Shown one piece after another: positions 17,970 to 26,891 of a DNA stretch of 59,367 bases. Under the pieces are notes generated by a model. That model ran no database searches. It had not been told where the DNA came from and was given only the letters and a program-made list of their open reading frames with translations. The translations under genes and the position numbers were made by a program. Origin of the DNA: Spartobacteria bacterium (GTDB lineage Bacteria; Verrucomicrobiota; Verrucomicrobiia; Chthoniobacterales; Chthoniobacteraceae); the NCBI GenBank assembly GCA_021324825.1, contig JAJPII010000012.1, forward strand, positions 1 to 59,367, in the 5' to 3' direction. Within the stretch, counting starts at the first letter, position 1. Every line of letters starts with the position of its first letter.

Positions 17970-19129
17970 AGCCCCTTATCTTGCGATTCGCCGTCCTGGC
18001 AGGCTGCCTTTTTGCATCCGCTCTCTTTGCCGCCGAGCCGCCGATCATCACGATTTCCAAGAACGATACGCTGAGCCTCGCCGTGCAGCCGCTTGCCGGG
18101 CCGGACGGCGCAGCGGCCACCCGCCTGTTGCAGAGCGATCTCGCCCTCAGCGGCTATTTCAGCTTCGCGCCGACAACGGGCGCCGCGTTCATAGCGGGCG
18201 GCGATTCCTCGGGCGGCGGGCTGGATGGCAGGGTGACGGACCATTCCGGCAAGGTCGTCGTCGCCAGATCGTACAGCGGTTCGGCGCGCGACAAGGTGCA
18301 TGCGTTCGCGGATGACATCATCGAAACGCTCACGGGCAATCGCGGCTTCTTGCAGGGGAAGGTCGCGTTCGTCGCCACCGCCTCCGGCAGGAAGGAAATT
18401 TATATCGCGGACGCCGACGGTTCGAACCGCTTCCAGTTGACCCGCGACAACGCCATCAGCGTCGGCCCGCGGCTCAGCCCGGATGGGCGGGAACTGGTCT
18501 ACACCGGCTACCAGAGCGGCTACGCGGATGTTTATAAGATCGAACTCGGCAACGGCTCGCGGCAGCGCATCATGAAGTTCCCCGGCACGAACACGGGCGC
18601 GGTCTTTTCGCCCGACGGGCGGCGGCTCGCCGTCACCCTGAGCAAGGACGGGCAGACGGAAATCTACGTCACCGGCGCGGACGGCGGCGGCGCGCGCCGC
18701 CTCACCCGCACGCCCGGCGTCAAGTCGTGCCCGACGTGGTCGCCGGACGGCGGGGAGATCGTCTACTCCGCGCAGGAGGGCGGCTCGCCGCACCTCTATC
18801 GCGTCTCGGCGGAAGGGGGCGGCGCGCGGGAGATTCCGACCAACCAAGGCTATTGCACGGAGCCGAACTGGTCGCCCGACGGAAAGAAGATCGCGTTCAA
18901 CGTCCGCGAAGGCGGGGCTTTCCAGATCGCCGTCCTCGATCTCGGCAACGGGTCCTCGCGGGTCGTCACCTCCGGCGGCGACGCCGAAGCCCCGTATTGG
19001 GCCGCGGATTCGCGGCATCTGGTCTACGCGCAAAGCGGCGGGCTTTACATGCTCGACGCCCAGACCGGCAGAAAGACAAAACTCATCGACGGCCTCGGGA
19101 AAATTTCCGAGCCGAGTATTTCTCGCTAA
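17966..19129 (+). CDS. tolB: Tol-Pal system beta-propeller protein TolB
   Basis: The 387-residue exported protein has a signal peptide (ILRFAVLAGCLFASALFAAE). A small N-terminal domain follows, then repeated propeller blades with the TolB/WD40-like motif, for example LSPDGRELVYTGYQSG, FSPDGRRLAVTLSKDG, WSPDGGEIVYSAQEGG and WSPDGKKIAFNVREGG. TolB sits in the periplasm and binds Pal. It is a little shorter than the E. coli protein (about 430 residues). Translation is probably coupled to the upstream gene through the ATGA overlap. Confidence 0.92.
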   Translation: MKPLILRFAVLAGCLFASALFAAEPPIITISKNDTLSLAVQPLAGPDGAAATRLLQSDLALSGYFSFAPTTGAAFIAGGDSSGGGLDGRVTDHSGKVVVARSYSGSARDKVHAFADDIIETLTGNRGFLQGKVAFVATASGRKEIYIADADGSNRFQLTRDNAISVGPRLSPDGRELVYTGYQSGYADVYKIELGNGSRQRIMKFPGTNTGAVFSPDGRRLAVTLSKDGQTEIYVTGADGGGARRLTRTPGVKSCPTWSPDGGEIVYSAQEGGSPHLYRVSAEGGGAREIPTNQGYCTEPNWSPDGKKIAFNVREGGAFQIAVLDLGNGSSRVVTSGGDAEAPYWAADSRHLVYAQSGGLYMLDAQTGRKTKLIDGLGKISEPSISR

Positions 19130-19158
19130 TCCTCAACCTGTATGCTCAGCTTCTTCTT

Positions 19159-19662
19159 ATGAACGTCAAATTCTCCGTCGTCCTGGCCCTCGCGGCCGCA
19201 TTAACCCTGGGCGCTTGCGCGAATAAGAAGGGCCAGAACTACACCGGCGTGGAAGGCGACACCGTCAACGGCACGCCGCTTCCCGACCGGCCCGAGGGCG
19301 GCGCCTCCTTCATGAGCAACAGCGTGGACAAGAGCCGCTTCCAACCCGTCCACTTCGCGTTCGACAGCTTTGCCGTCGAGCAAAGCGACGAAGCCGCCCT
19401 TGGCGAAGTCGCGGGCTTTCTCAAGAGCGAGGGGAAGACGGTCATCATAGCCGGGTTCACCGATGAACGCGGCACGCCCGAGTACAACCGCGGCCTCGGC
19501 GAACGGCGGGCGCTGGCCGTGCGGCAGTACCTCATCGCGCAGGGCGCGCCCGGCGGGAAGATTCAGACGGTCAGTTTCGGCGCGGAGATGCCGGCTGATT
19601 CCGCCTCGAACGAAGAGGCCTGGGCCAAGAACCGCCGCGCGGAATTCGGAGTCGTTCGGTGA
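19159..19662 (+). CDS. pal: Peptidoglycan-associated lipoprotein Pal (OmpA-like domain)
   Basis: The 167-residue lipoprotein starts MNVKFSVVLALAAALTLGAC, with a lipobox ending in Cys20. The OmpA-C domain follows, with PVHFAFDSFAVEQSD and AGFTDERGTPEYNRGLGERR, the residues that bind diaminopimelate in peptidoglycan. Pal is tethered in the outer membrane and holds the wall by this domain. It closes the tol operon. ATG 19159 is the only start that gives a proper lipoprotein signal. Confidence 0.93.
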   Translation: MNVKFSVVLALAAALTLGACANKKGQNYTGVEGDTVNGTPLPDRPEGGASFMSNSVDKSRFQPVHFAFDSFAVEQSDEAALGEVAGFLKSEGKTVIIAGFTDERGTPEYNRGLGERRALAVRQYLIAQGAPGGKIQTVSFGAEMPADSASNEEAWAKNRRAEFGVVR

Positions 19663-19733
19663 TACCTTGATAGGAAACGGGTTCGGACGACCGAGGACGA
19701 TTGCACACCTGACAAAGAGGGGCCGGGGGCGCG

Positions 19734-19940
19734 TTGGTCGTCCAAGGGACGCGTGTGCCTGTGCGAACGCTGCTCGCCAGCCTGGCGGAAGGCGCGACCG
19801 AGCCCGAGCTACTGGCGGATTTTCCCGCGCAAGACCTCGATTTTTCCGACTTGCGCCAATTCCGGCCGGGAACGCATCACGGGATGTTGCTCGTGCGCAT
19901 GGACGCGCTGCTTCAAGGTGTTGAGCAGGCGCAAATTGCG
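19734..19940 (+). pseudogene. Fused scar of a DUF433 antitoxin and a DUF5615 PIN-like toxin
   Basis: The frame begins VVQGTRVPVRTLLASLAEGA...ELLADFP, the start of a DUF433 antitoxin domain. After that it jumps straight to DLDFSDLRQFRPGTHHGMLL, which matches the later part of a DUF5615 PIN-like toxin. The piece between them is missing, so an in-frame deletion has fused the ends of a two-gene toxin-antitoxin pair. Beyond about 19940 the frame has no coding character and runs into the next gene. The 19663-20047 interval otherwise holds nothing. Confidence 0.55.
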
Positions 19941-20047
19941 GGTGGTGCGGCCCGTGGCCGGTTGATCGCGGCTGCCTCACCATTTAAAACGGATTCAGAA
20001 TATGCATTGGACAAATTTCTCGGGCGTCTCGAAAATGGGGGCACGGA

Positions 20048-21190
20048 ATGCCCATCGTCGCAAGCTACTGCACGACGTTTCTCAAGCCGGAGATGCTCCA
20101 CATCCACCGGCAGGTCACCGGGCTGCAAAGATACCAGACCTTCGTCCTGACGAAGGAGCGCCAGAACGCGGAGAAATTCCCGTTCCCGGACATCGAAATC
20201 ATCCCGAAGGCGCGCAAAAATTTTCTCAAGCGGTTTTATCTTAAGTACATCCGCCGCCTGCCGGCGGTGTATTACCGCGGCGAGTTGCAGGTCCTCATCA
20301 AGATATTTCGGCGCCGCCCCGCCGATCTCATGCACGTCTATTTCGGGCATACGGGCGTCCATCTTCTCCCCTTCATCAAGGAATGGGAAAAGCCGGCGGT
20401 GGTCTCCTTTCACGGAGCGGACATCATGCCGCGGCCCGAGCAGGCCGGTTACGACGCCCAGTTTCATGAGCTGCTCCAGGTCGTTCCGCTCGTCCTGGCC
20501 CGCTCGCATTCCTTGTGCGCGCGCCTGAAGGAACTCGGCTGCCCGCCGGAAAAGATACGGCTGAACCGCACCGGCGTGCCGCTGGAGGATTACCCCTTCA
20601 AACAGCGGCCCATGCCCGCGGACGGCGCGTGGCGCTTCGTCCAGGCATGCCGCCTCATCCCGAAAAAAGGCCTGGCCACGGCGTTGCGCGCCTTTGCGAG
20701 CTTCCACCGGGACAACCCGAAAGCCCGGTTTGTCATCGCGGGCGAAGGCCCGATGCGCGGCGAAATGGAGGAGCTGGCAAACGCGCTCGGCGTCGGCGCA
20801 GCGGTGGAGTTCGCCGGGTTTCTTTCGCAGGCGGGGTTGCGGGACTTGTATGAGCGCTCGCAGATATTCCTGCACCCGAGCGAGACGACCGAGGATCAAA
20901 ACCAGGAAGGCGTGCCGAACTCCATGCTGGAAGCGATGTCCACCGGCCTCCCGGTGCTCGCCACGCGGCACGGCGGCATCCCGGAAGCGGTCGCCGATGA
21001 AAAGACGGGCTACCTCGTCCCCGAGCGGGACCACGAGGCGCTACACCGCGCGATGCTCCGCATGACGGAGGCTCCCGACTATCTTTACATCATGGGGCAG
21101 GCGGCCTCGCAGTCCGTCAGCGCGGAATTCGAACGGGCGAAGCAGATCGAGAAGCTCGAGTCCTATTACGACGAAGCGGCGGGGATGTGA
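20048..21190 (+). CDS. Glycosyltransferase, family 4 (GT-B fold)
   Basis: The 380-residue protein has an N-terminal acceptor domain and a C-terminal donor domain. The latter has ACRLIPKKGLATALRAF, FVIAGEGPMRGEMEELA and FLHPSETTEDQNQEGVPNSM, including the E-x7-E pattern (EGVPNSMLEAM) that binds the nucleotide sugar. VSFHGADIMPRP is also typical of GT4. It probably adds a sugar to a lipopolysaccharide or exopolysaccharide, but the acceptor is unknown. ATG is at 20048. The next glycosyltransferase starts inside its last codons. Confidence 0.87.
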   Translation: MPIVASYCTTFLKPEMLHIHRQVTGLQRYQTFVLTKERQNAEKFPFPDIEIIPKARKNFLKRFYLKYIRRLPAVYYRGELQVLIKIFRRRPADLMHVYFGHTGVHLLPFIKEWEKPAVVSFHGADIMPRPEQAGYDAQFHELLQVVPLVLARSHSLCARLKELGCPPEKIRLNRTGVPLEDYPFKQRPMPADGAWRFVQACRLIPKKGLATALRAFASFHRDNPKARFVIAGEGPMRGEMEELANALGVGAAVEFAGFLSQAGLRDLYERSQIFLHPSETTEDQNQEGVPNSMLEAMSTGLPVLATRHGGIPEAVADEKTGYLVPERDHEALHRAMLRMTEAPDYLYIMGQAASQSVSAEFERAKQIEKLESYYDEAAGM

Positions 21191-22479
21191 ACACGTTCGC
21201 GTATCTCTTCGAGCGGTTCCCCTCCTTCAACCAGACGTTTTGTTCCCGCGAAGTCGAGGAGATGATCCGGCAGGGGATGAATCCGCTGGTCGTCTCGATC
21301 CGCTCCGAAAAGGAAGGGACCGGGCATGATTATCCCGCCGAATTCGCGCGCGCCGTCCACCATCTGCCTTCGCCCGAGGAGATGGAGTCCGAAGCGAAAA
21401 AGCTGCGCGAGGAACGCCGCCTTCCCGGCCCGATGGGGCGCGCGCTTGGCCGCTGGGGCGCTCGGGGCGACAAGATGCGCGTCTATGAAGCGGCGAACCT
21501 GGGCCCCCTGCTTAAGGCGAGAGGCGTCCGGCACGTGCACGCGCACTTCGCGGGCATCGCCGCGCGAACGGCTTACTGGCTCAACAGGTTTTACGGGATC
21601 GGCTACAGTTTCACCGGCCACGCGAATGACATCTTCCGCGAGACGGATTTCCCCGTATCGCTCGCGAACCTCGTCGAGGACGCCCGTTTTGTGGCGACCG
21701 CGAGCGACTTCAGCCGCGACTGGCTGGCGCAAAAATTCCCGCGGCAGGCGAAGAAGATATTCGGCGTGTACAACGGCATCCACGTCGGGAAATTCGCGAG
21801 CACGGCGTCCCGTGCGGGCGGGGGCATCCTGACCGTCGGCCGCTATGTGGAGAAGAAGGGCTTCGCGCACTTGATCGAAGCGTGCCGCATCCTGAAAGAA
21901 CGCGGCGTCCCGTTCCATTGCGACATCGTGGGCGAAGGGCCTCTGCAGGAGAGCCTCGCCGCGCAGATCGACGCCGCCGGCCTCGCGGGCCGGGTCGTGC
22001 TGGCCGGGCCGCGCTCGCAGGCGGAGCTTCTGCCGCTCTACGCCGCATCCGGCCTCTTCGTCCTGCCGTGCGTGCGCGAGGCGGGCGGCGGCATGGACAA
22101 CCTGCCCACCGTCATCATGGAAGCCATGGCCGCGGGGCTGCCCGTCATCTCCACTCCCATCGCGGGCGTTCCCGAGATGATCGTCGAAGGCCGCACCGGC
22201 TGGGTCGTCCCCGAGAAAGACCCCGCCGCGCTCGCCGGCGCGATCGCCCGCGCGCTTTCGACGCCGGACCTCGCGGCAACCTGCGGGGAACAAGGCCGAT
22301 TGCGAGCCGCCGAGTTGTTTTCGATTGAAACCACCGCGCGCCGGTTGAAGCATCTGCTCGTCCGCTTAGGCGACGTCCGTCCCGGTTCCGACGCGCTGAA
22401 ACAGGACGCGCTCTTGAAGAAGCGCCTTTTTCGTCGACCTGCGATCCTCCTTCATGCCAGCGGCCTGGCCGGGCTTTGA
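21187..22479 (+). CDS. Glycosyltransferase, family 4
   Basis: The 430-residue GT-B protein starts with GTG 21187 overlapping the previous stop, so the two enzymes are co-translated. It opens FAYLFERFPSFNQTFCSREV, a pattern common in exopolysaccharide and colanic-acid type glycosyltransferases. The donor domain shows TVGRYVEKKGFAHLIEA, CDIVGEGPLQESLAAQ and the E-x7-E region PTVIMEAMAAGLPVIST. Family members usually end near residue 400, and the last 30 residues here look like extra tail. The substrate is unknown. Confidence 0.87.
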   Translation: MNTFAYLFERFPSFNQTFCSREVEEMIRQGMNPLVVSIRSEKEGTGHDYPAEFARAVHHLPSPEEMESEAKKLREERRLPGPMGRALGRWGARGDKMRVYEAANLGPLLKARGVRHVHAHFAGIAARTAYWLNRFYGIGYSFTGHANDIFRETDFPVSLANLVEDARFVATASDFSRDWLAQKFPRQAKKIFGVYNGIHVGKFASTASRAGGGILTVGRYVEKKGFAHLIEACRILKERGVPFHCDIVGEGPLQESLAAQIDAAGLAGRVVLAGPRSQAELLPLYAASGLFVLPCVREAGGGMDNLPTVIMEAMAAGLPVISTPIAGVPEMIVEGRTGWVVPEKDPAALAGAIARALSTPDLAATCGEQGRLRAAELFSIETTARRLKHLLVRLGDVRPGSDALKQDALLKKRLFRRPAILLHASGLAGL

Positions 22480-22509
22480 TTTCGCGCGGAAACGGGAGTA
22501 GACTCCCTC

Positions 22510-23271
22510 ATGAAACGCGGCGCGTTCATAGCGTGGGCGGCGTTCCTTTTCGCCCCTCTTGCTTTGGCGGGGCCGGGTTACACAGTTTCGGGACAGGTTT
22601 ATGTCACAAACGGCCAGAGCGTGGTGGAAAGATCGGTTACGGCGGGCTATCCCAAAGTCACGGGCGGAGTCCAATATGGGCTTTACGCGCCGCGAACGGT
22701 GATTGTAACCGCCCCGGCGCGAAGCAATCGCGTCACCGCTTTGAAAGACGCGGCGGTCCCCGCCGCGACAACGCACCTTGCCGACGCCCAGATCAATGCA
22801 GAGCTGGCCAAGTTTGGCGCATCTTCAACCGCGGTGCGGAGAGATCCCGTGGCCGCCAGGCCGATTCTTTCGGCGGCCGCCCGGACGTTTGCCGTGAACG
22901 ATCCTCCGGTGCGGGCGAAGACCTTCCTGCCGGGGTTGCACGGCGCCAGGGCGGTCGCGGATTTCCGGCATTTCCGGCGGCATTTTTTCTGGGATGGCGG
23001 GCATGTGCTGATCATCGGCGACGACGATCTCCTCGCGCTCGACGGGGCGCCTCCGGGCGATACGTTCGACGGCTCGGTGGTCGCGCAAGTGCAGCAGGCG
23101 TTGCACGCGCAAGGTTACTATGACGGCCCAATCGACGGGGCGCTCGATCTCGGGCTGCGCCGCGCCATCGGCGATTACCAGTTCGACCACAAGCTCGTCG
23201 TCAGCGGCGTCATCGACGAGGCGCTGCTCGGTTCGCTCGGCCTGCTGGACGGCGCGGCCTTGATGAATTAA
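22510..23271 (+). CDS. Exported protein with C-terminal peptidoglycan-binding domain
   Basis: The 253-residue protein has a signal peptide ([18 protein letters not shown]). The middle is of unknown fold and includes [20 protein letters not shown]. The last 60 residues ([20 protein letters not shown]...[15 protein letters not shown]) form a PG_binding_1 repeat, seen in wall hydrolases and wall-anchored proteins. No catalytic domain is visible. It stands alone between the glycosyltransferases and argG. Confidence 0.7.
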   Translation: MKRGAFIAWAAFLFAPLALAGPGYTVSGQVYVTNGQSVVERSVTAGYPKVTGGVQYGLYAPRTVIVTAPARSNRVTALKDAAVPAATTHLADAQINAELAKFGASSTAVRRDPVAARPILSAAARTFAVNDPPVRAKTFLPGLHGARAVADFRHFRRHFFWDGGHVLIIGDDDLLALDGAPPGDTFDGSVVAQVQQALHAQGYYDGPIDGALDLGLRRAIGDYQFDHKLVVSGVIDEALLGSLGLLDGAALMN

Positions 23272-23312
23272 AGCGTGGAAAGTATCGCCCGCGGACTGTA
23301 TCTGGTAGGCGC

Positions 23313-24599
23313 ATGAAAATCATCGTCGCGTATTCGGGCGGGCTGGATACTTCCGTCCTCCTGAGCTGGCTGAAGGATGCGTATTCCGCCGAGGTCATCG
23401 CCTTTTGCGCGGACGTGGGCCAGGAGGAGGAACTCGACGGCCTCGAAGCGAAGGCGCTCAACACCGGCGCGTCGAGGTGTTACATCGAGGATTTGCGGGA
23501 GGAGTTCGCCCGGGACTTCATCTTCCCGATGTTCCAGGCGAACGCTCTTTACGAGAACCAGTATTACCTCGGCACCAGCATCGCCCGCCCGCTCATCGCC
23601 AAGCGGATGGTCGAGATAGCCCGCGAGGAAAAGGCGGACGCGGTGGCCCACGGCGCCACGGGCAAGGGCAACGACCAGGTTCGCTTCGAATTGACGGCGG
23701 CGGCGCTGGCGCCGGAACTGGAGGTCATCGCGCCGTGGCGGCAGGAGCGGTTCCGCAGCCAGTTCCCGGGCCGCGCGGAGATGATCGCGTTCGCGGAGAA
23801 GAACAACATCCCCGTCACCGCCTCGGCGAAGAAGCCGTATTCGATGGATCGCAACCTCCTGCACATAAGTTTCGAGAGCGGCATCCTGGAAGACCCGTGG
23901 TTTGACGCGAGCGGCGAAAAGACGCGCGGCATGTACATCCTGAGCGTCTCGCCCGAGGAAGCGCCGGACAAGGCCGAGCACGTCGAGCTTCTTTTCGAGA
24001 AGGGCGACTGCGTCGGCGTCGGCTGCAACGACGTGGAGCATCTCCTGAAGGAACTCCGCTTCGACGGCGAGCCGGAATACCGGGAGAATCATGCGCTGTT
24101 AAGTCCGCTCTGGGTCATGAAGGTTCTGAACAAGCTCGGCGGCAGGCACGGCGTGGGGCGCGTCGATTTGGTGGAGAACCGTTTTGTCGGAATGAAGAGC
24201 CGCGGGGTTTACGAGACGCCCGGCGGGGCGATCCTCCTGTTCGGCCATCGCCAGGTCGAGTCGCTGACGATGGACCGCGAGGTCATGCATCTGCGCGATT
24301 CCCTGACCCCGCGCTATGCGACGCTGGTTTACAACGGCTTCTGGTTCGCGCCGGAACGCGAGGCGTTGCAGGCGTTCATAACGGAGACGCAGAAGAATGT
24401 GACAGGCGTTGTGCGTTTGAAACTTTACAAGGGGAACATCATCACCGCGGGGCGGAAGAGTCCGGTCAGCCTGTACAATCCGCACATCGCCACGATGGAG
24501 GCCGACCCGACCCAGGCCTATAATCAATCCGACGCCACCGGGTTCATACGCCTGAACGCGCTGCGCCTGAAGGTCGCCGCTCGGGTGACCGCCAGTTGA
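23313..24599 (+). CDS. argG: Argininosuccinate synthase
   Basis: This 428-residue enzyme joins citrulline and aspartate using ATP in arginine biosynthesis. It begins with the PP-loop motif [15 protein letters not shown] and contains [34 protein letters not shown] and [19 protein letters not shown], all signature blocks of ArgG. Length is slightly above the usual 400 residues. No other arg gene is next to it. The frame is intact and the ATG is well placed. Confidence 0.97.
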   Translation: MKIIVAYSGGLDTSVLLSWLKDAYSAEVIAFCADVGQEEELDGLEAKALNTGASRCYIEDLREEFARDFIFPMFQANALYENQYYLGTSIARPLIAKRMVEIAREEKADAVAHGATGKGNDQVRFELTAAALAPELEVIAPWRQERFRSQFPGRAEMIAFAEKNNIPVTASAKKPYSMDRNLLHISFESGILEDPWFDASGEKTRGMYILSVSPEEAPDKAEHVELLFEKGDCVGVGCNDVEHLLKELRFDGEPEYRENHALLSPLWVMKVLNKLGGRHGVGRVDLVENRFVGMKSRGVYETPGGAILLFGHRQVESLTMDREVMHLRDSLTPRYATLVYNGFWFAPEREALQAFITETQKNVTGVVRLKLYKGNIITAGRKSPVSLYNPHIATMEADPTQAYNQSDATGFIRLNALRLKVAARVTAS

Positions 24600-24635
24600 C
24601 CATCCCCCGCCCCCGCCGATGTTAGGAGAGAAGCC

Positions 24636-25454
24636 ATGAGCGACAAGACCATCGACCCCGTCGTCCCCGTCGAGGGGCGGCACGTGCTCCATCTTTTTTA
24701 CAAGATCGAGTATTCCCTGTGGCAGCTTTTCACCCGCGACGAGCAACTCAAGGCGAAGACGAATCTCTCGACCCTCGTCCAGGAAATACGGGCCGCGCCT
24801 TCCACGCAGCTCATCCTGTTAAGCATCGTCTCGCCGAAGGCCGATCTCGGGTTCATGCTCCTGACGCCGGACTTGCAAATGGCCAACCAGTTCGAAAAAC
24901 GGCTGACCCAGGCGCTCGGCCCGGATGTTTGCACCTCCGTTTTCAGCTATCTCTCGATGACCGAGCGGAGCGAATACACGACCAATGAAGCCGACTTCGC
25001 CGCGACGTTGCGCGAGGAGACCGGGCCCGGCACGGTCGAATACGAGACGGCGCTGGCCGACTACCGCAAGCGCAACGCGAAATATCTTCAGGACAGGCTC
25101 TACCCGAATCTCCCCGCGTGGCCGGTCGTCTGTTTTTACCCGATGAGCAAGCGCCGCAACGCCGGGCAGAACTGGTACGCCCTCCCGTTCGAGGAGCGCA
25201 AACGCCTCATGGGCGGGCACGCGCGCGTGGGCCGGAAATGGCACGGGAAAATCCTTCAACTCATCACCGGATCGACCGGCCTCGACGACGGCGAGTGGGG
25301 GGTTACGCTCTTCGCCCACGACACCTACGATATAAAAGGGATCGTGTATGAGATGCGCTTCGACCCCGTGAGCGCGGAGTACGCCGACTTCGGGGAGTTT
25401 TACATCGGCCTTCAACTTCCATTGGATGAACTCTTCCGCCGCCTGCAACTCTAG
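24636..25454 (+). CDS. hemQ: Coproheme decarboxylase HemQ (chlorite dismutase family)
   Basis: The 272-residue protein has the two-part chlorite-dismutase fold. VCFYPMSKRRNAGQNWYALP supplies the catalytic Tyr168 of HemQ, and His195 (LMGGHARVGRKW) is the expected proximal heme ligand 27 residues later. KILQLITGSTGLDDGEWGVT is the family signature. HemQ decarboxylates coproheme to heme b in the coproporphyrin-dependent pathway, so this organism probably uses that route. A GGAGAGAAG ribosome site precedes the ATG. The 3' end overlaps larE by 29 bp. Confidence 0.92.
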   Translation: MSDKTIDPVVPVEGRHVLHLFYKIEYSLWQLFTRDEQLKAKTNLSTLVQEIRAAPSTQLILLSIVSPKADLGFMLLTPDLQMANQFEKRLTQALGPDVCTSVFSYLSMTERSEYTTNEADFAATLREETGPGTVEYETALADYRKRNAKYLQDRLYPNLPAWPVVCFYPMSKRRNAGQNWYALPFEERKRLMGGHARVGRKWHGKILQLITGSTGLDDGEWGVTLFAHDTYDIKGIVYEMRFDPVSAEYADFGEFYIGLQLPLDELFRRLQL

Positions 25455-26226
25455 GGCTGAAAAGGCGCAACGCCTCCGGGCCTGCCTGGAAGCGGGCGCG
25501 CCGTTGCTTGTCGCCTACTCGGGCGGGGTGGATAGCGCCTACCTGCTGGCCGCCGCGCACCGCATTTTGGGGTCGCGGATGCTCGGGGTCATCGCCGACA
25601 GCCCCAGCCTGCCAAGGCAGGCGCTGGAGGATGCGCTTGCGCTGGCGCGCGGCATCTCCGCCCCGGTCGAGGTCGTCCGCACGCGGGAAATGCAGGACCC
25701 CAACTACGTCGGCAACCCCGTGAACCGTTGCTATTTTTGCAAGGCGGAGCTCTTCGCGCGGCTGGACGCGCTCGCCAGGGAGCGCGGGTTCGCGGCAATC
25801 GCGTACGGCGAGAACGCGGATGACGCCGCCCGGTTCCGCCCGGGTCGCAAGGCGGCGGGCGAGTTTTCCGTGCTCGCGCCGCTCAAGGACGCCGGTCTCA
25901 CGAAAGACGACATCCGCGCGCTCTCGCGCGAACTCGGCCTGCCCACCGCGGACGCTCCCGCCCAGCCGTGCCTCAGTTCGCGCATCCCGCACGGCACGCC
26001 CGTGACGGCGGAGGCGCTCGCGCTGGTGGAACGCGGCGAGGCCTTTGTGCGCGGCCTGGGGTTCCGGGTCTTTCGCGTGCGTTATTCCGGGCAACGCGGC
26101 GCGCGGGTGCAGATCGCGCCCGCGGAGATGGGGCGCCTCCCGGAAGCCGCGATCGCGTCCGGGCTGCTGGCGGCGGGTTTTTCTTCGGTGGAAATCGATC
26201 CCGCGGGTTACCGGTCTCCCGCGTGA
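25426..26226 (+). CDS. larE: LarE-type ATP-dependent sulfur transferase
   Basis: The 266-residue protein has the PP-loop LVAYSGGVDSAYLLAAAH, the conserved NRCYFCKAELF and PCLSSRIPHG, whose Cys is the sacrificial sulfur donor in LarE. LarE makes the nickel-pincer cofactor of lactate racemase by sulfur insertion. larB, larC and larA are not in the window, so the client enzyme is unknown. The start inside hemQ indicates translational coupling, though a slightly later start cannot be excluded. Confidence 0.87.
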   Translation: MNSSAACNSRAEKAQRLRACLEAGAPLLVAYSGGVDSAYLLAAAHRILGSRMLGVIADSPSLPRQALEDALALARGISAPVEVVRTREMQDPNYVGNPVNRCYFCKAELFARLDALARERGFAAIAYGENADDAARFRPGRKAAGEFSVLAPLKDAGLTKDDIRALSRELGLPTADAPAQPCLSSRIPHGTPVTAEALALVERGEAFVRGLGFRVFRVRYSGQRGARVQIAPAEMGRLPEAAIASGLLAAGFSSVEIDPAGYRSPA

Positions 26227-26870
26227 CGGGGCGGAAATCGAAGCGGGGTTCCGACGTTCCGCCCGCGCTCAAGGCCCATTTCGCGGCTCACAACCGGCAT
26301 GTGATCTACATGGCGCTCGCCGCGCTTCTCGGCGCGCTCGCGTTCTGGGCGCTGCTCTACGGCCTCCTTTACGGCGCCACCCTGTTTTTCTCGACCATCG
26401 TGGAAGGCTTCGGCGCTCGGGTTGCTCCGTTCTTCAAGGAAGGGTTCGTCGCAAGCGCCGCGCTGTTGTGCGCGCTGGTGTTTCTCGCGCAACGCCGCGC
26501 CAGCCGTCCGCCGCGCGACCATAAACGCGCCGTCGAGCATATCGCCGACATCCTCCTCATGGTTCCGCGCATGACGCTCTTCGTCTGGAGCGTGCTCAGA
26601 GCCTATCAGTTCCTCAATCGCCGCGAGATGCGGCTCGCCTGGCGTCTTCTCCAGCGGATCGAGAAGGAGCGGAAGATAAGCGTTTCCACCGTGCCGCTCG
26701 ATATTCCCGATTTCCGGACGCGGGAGAAGATTCTCATCGCGCTGCAACTGGCGGAGTTGATCGACTTCCACCAGTCCGAGTTGGACGGCGACATCCTCGT
26801 GCGTTTGAGAAACGACAAGGCGCGCGCCCTCTGCCGGCGGATGATTAAACTCGACACCGGCGCCCGTTAA
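26223..26870 (+). CDS. Membrane protein of unknown function
   Basis: GTG 26223 overlaps the larE stop (GTGA) and gives a 215-residue protein. Two hydrophobic segments are visible, HVIYMALAALLGALAFWALL and FVASAALLCALVFLAQ. A soluble C-terminal half follows that is rich in Arg and Glu and ends LCRRMIKLDTGAR. The domain is not recognised. Coupling to larE suggests a shared transcript but not a shared function. Confidence 0.65.
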   Translation: MTGRKSKRGSDVPPALKAHFAAHNRHVIYMALAALLGALAFWALLYGLLYGATLFFSTIVEGFGARVAPFFKEGFVASAALLCALVFLAQRRASRPPRDHKRAVEHIADILLMVPRMTLFVWSVLRAYQFLNRREMRLAWRLLQRIEKERKISVSTVPLDIPDFRTREKILIALQLAELIDFHQSELDGDILVRLRNDKARALCRRMIKLDTGAR

Positions 26871-26891
26871 CGGATAAGCTGAACCTCCCTT

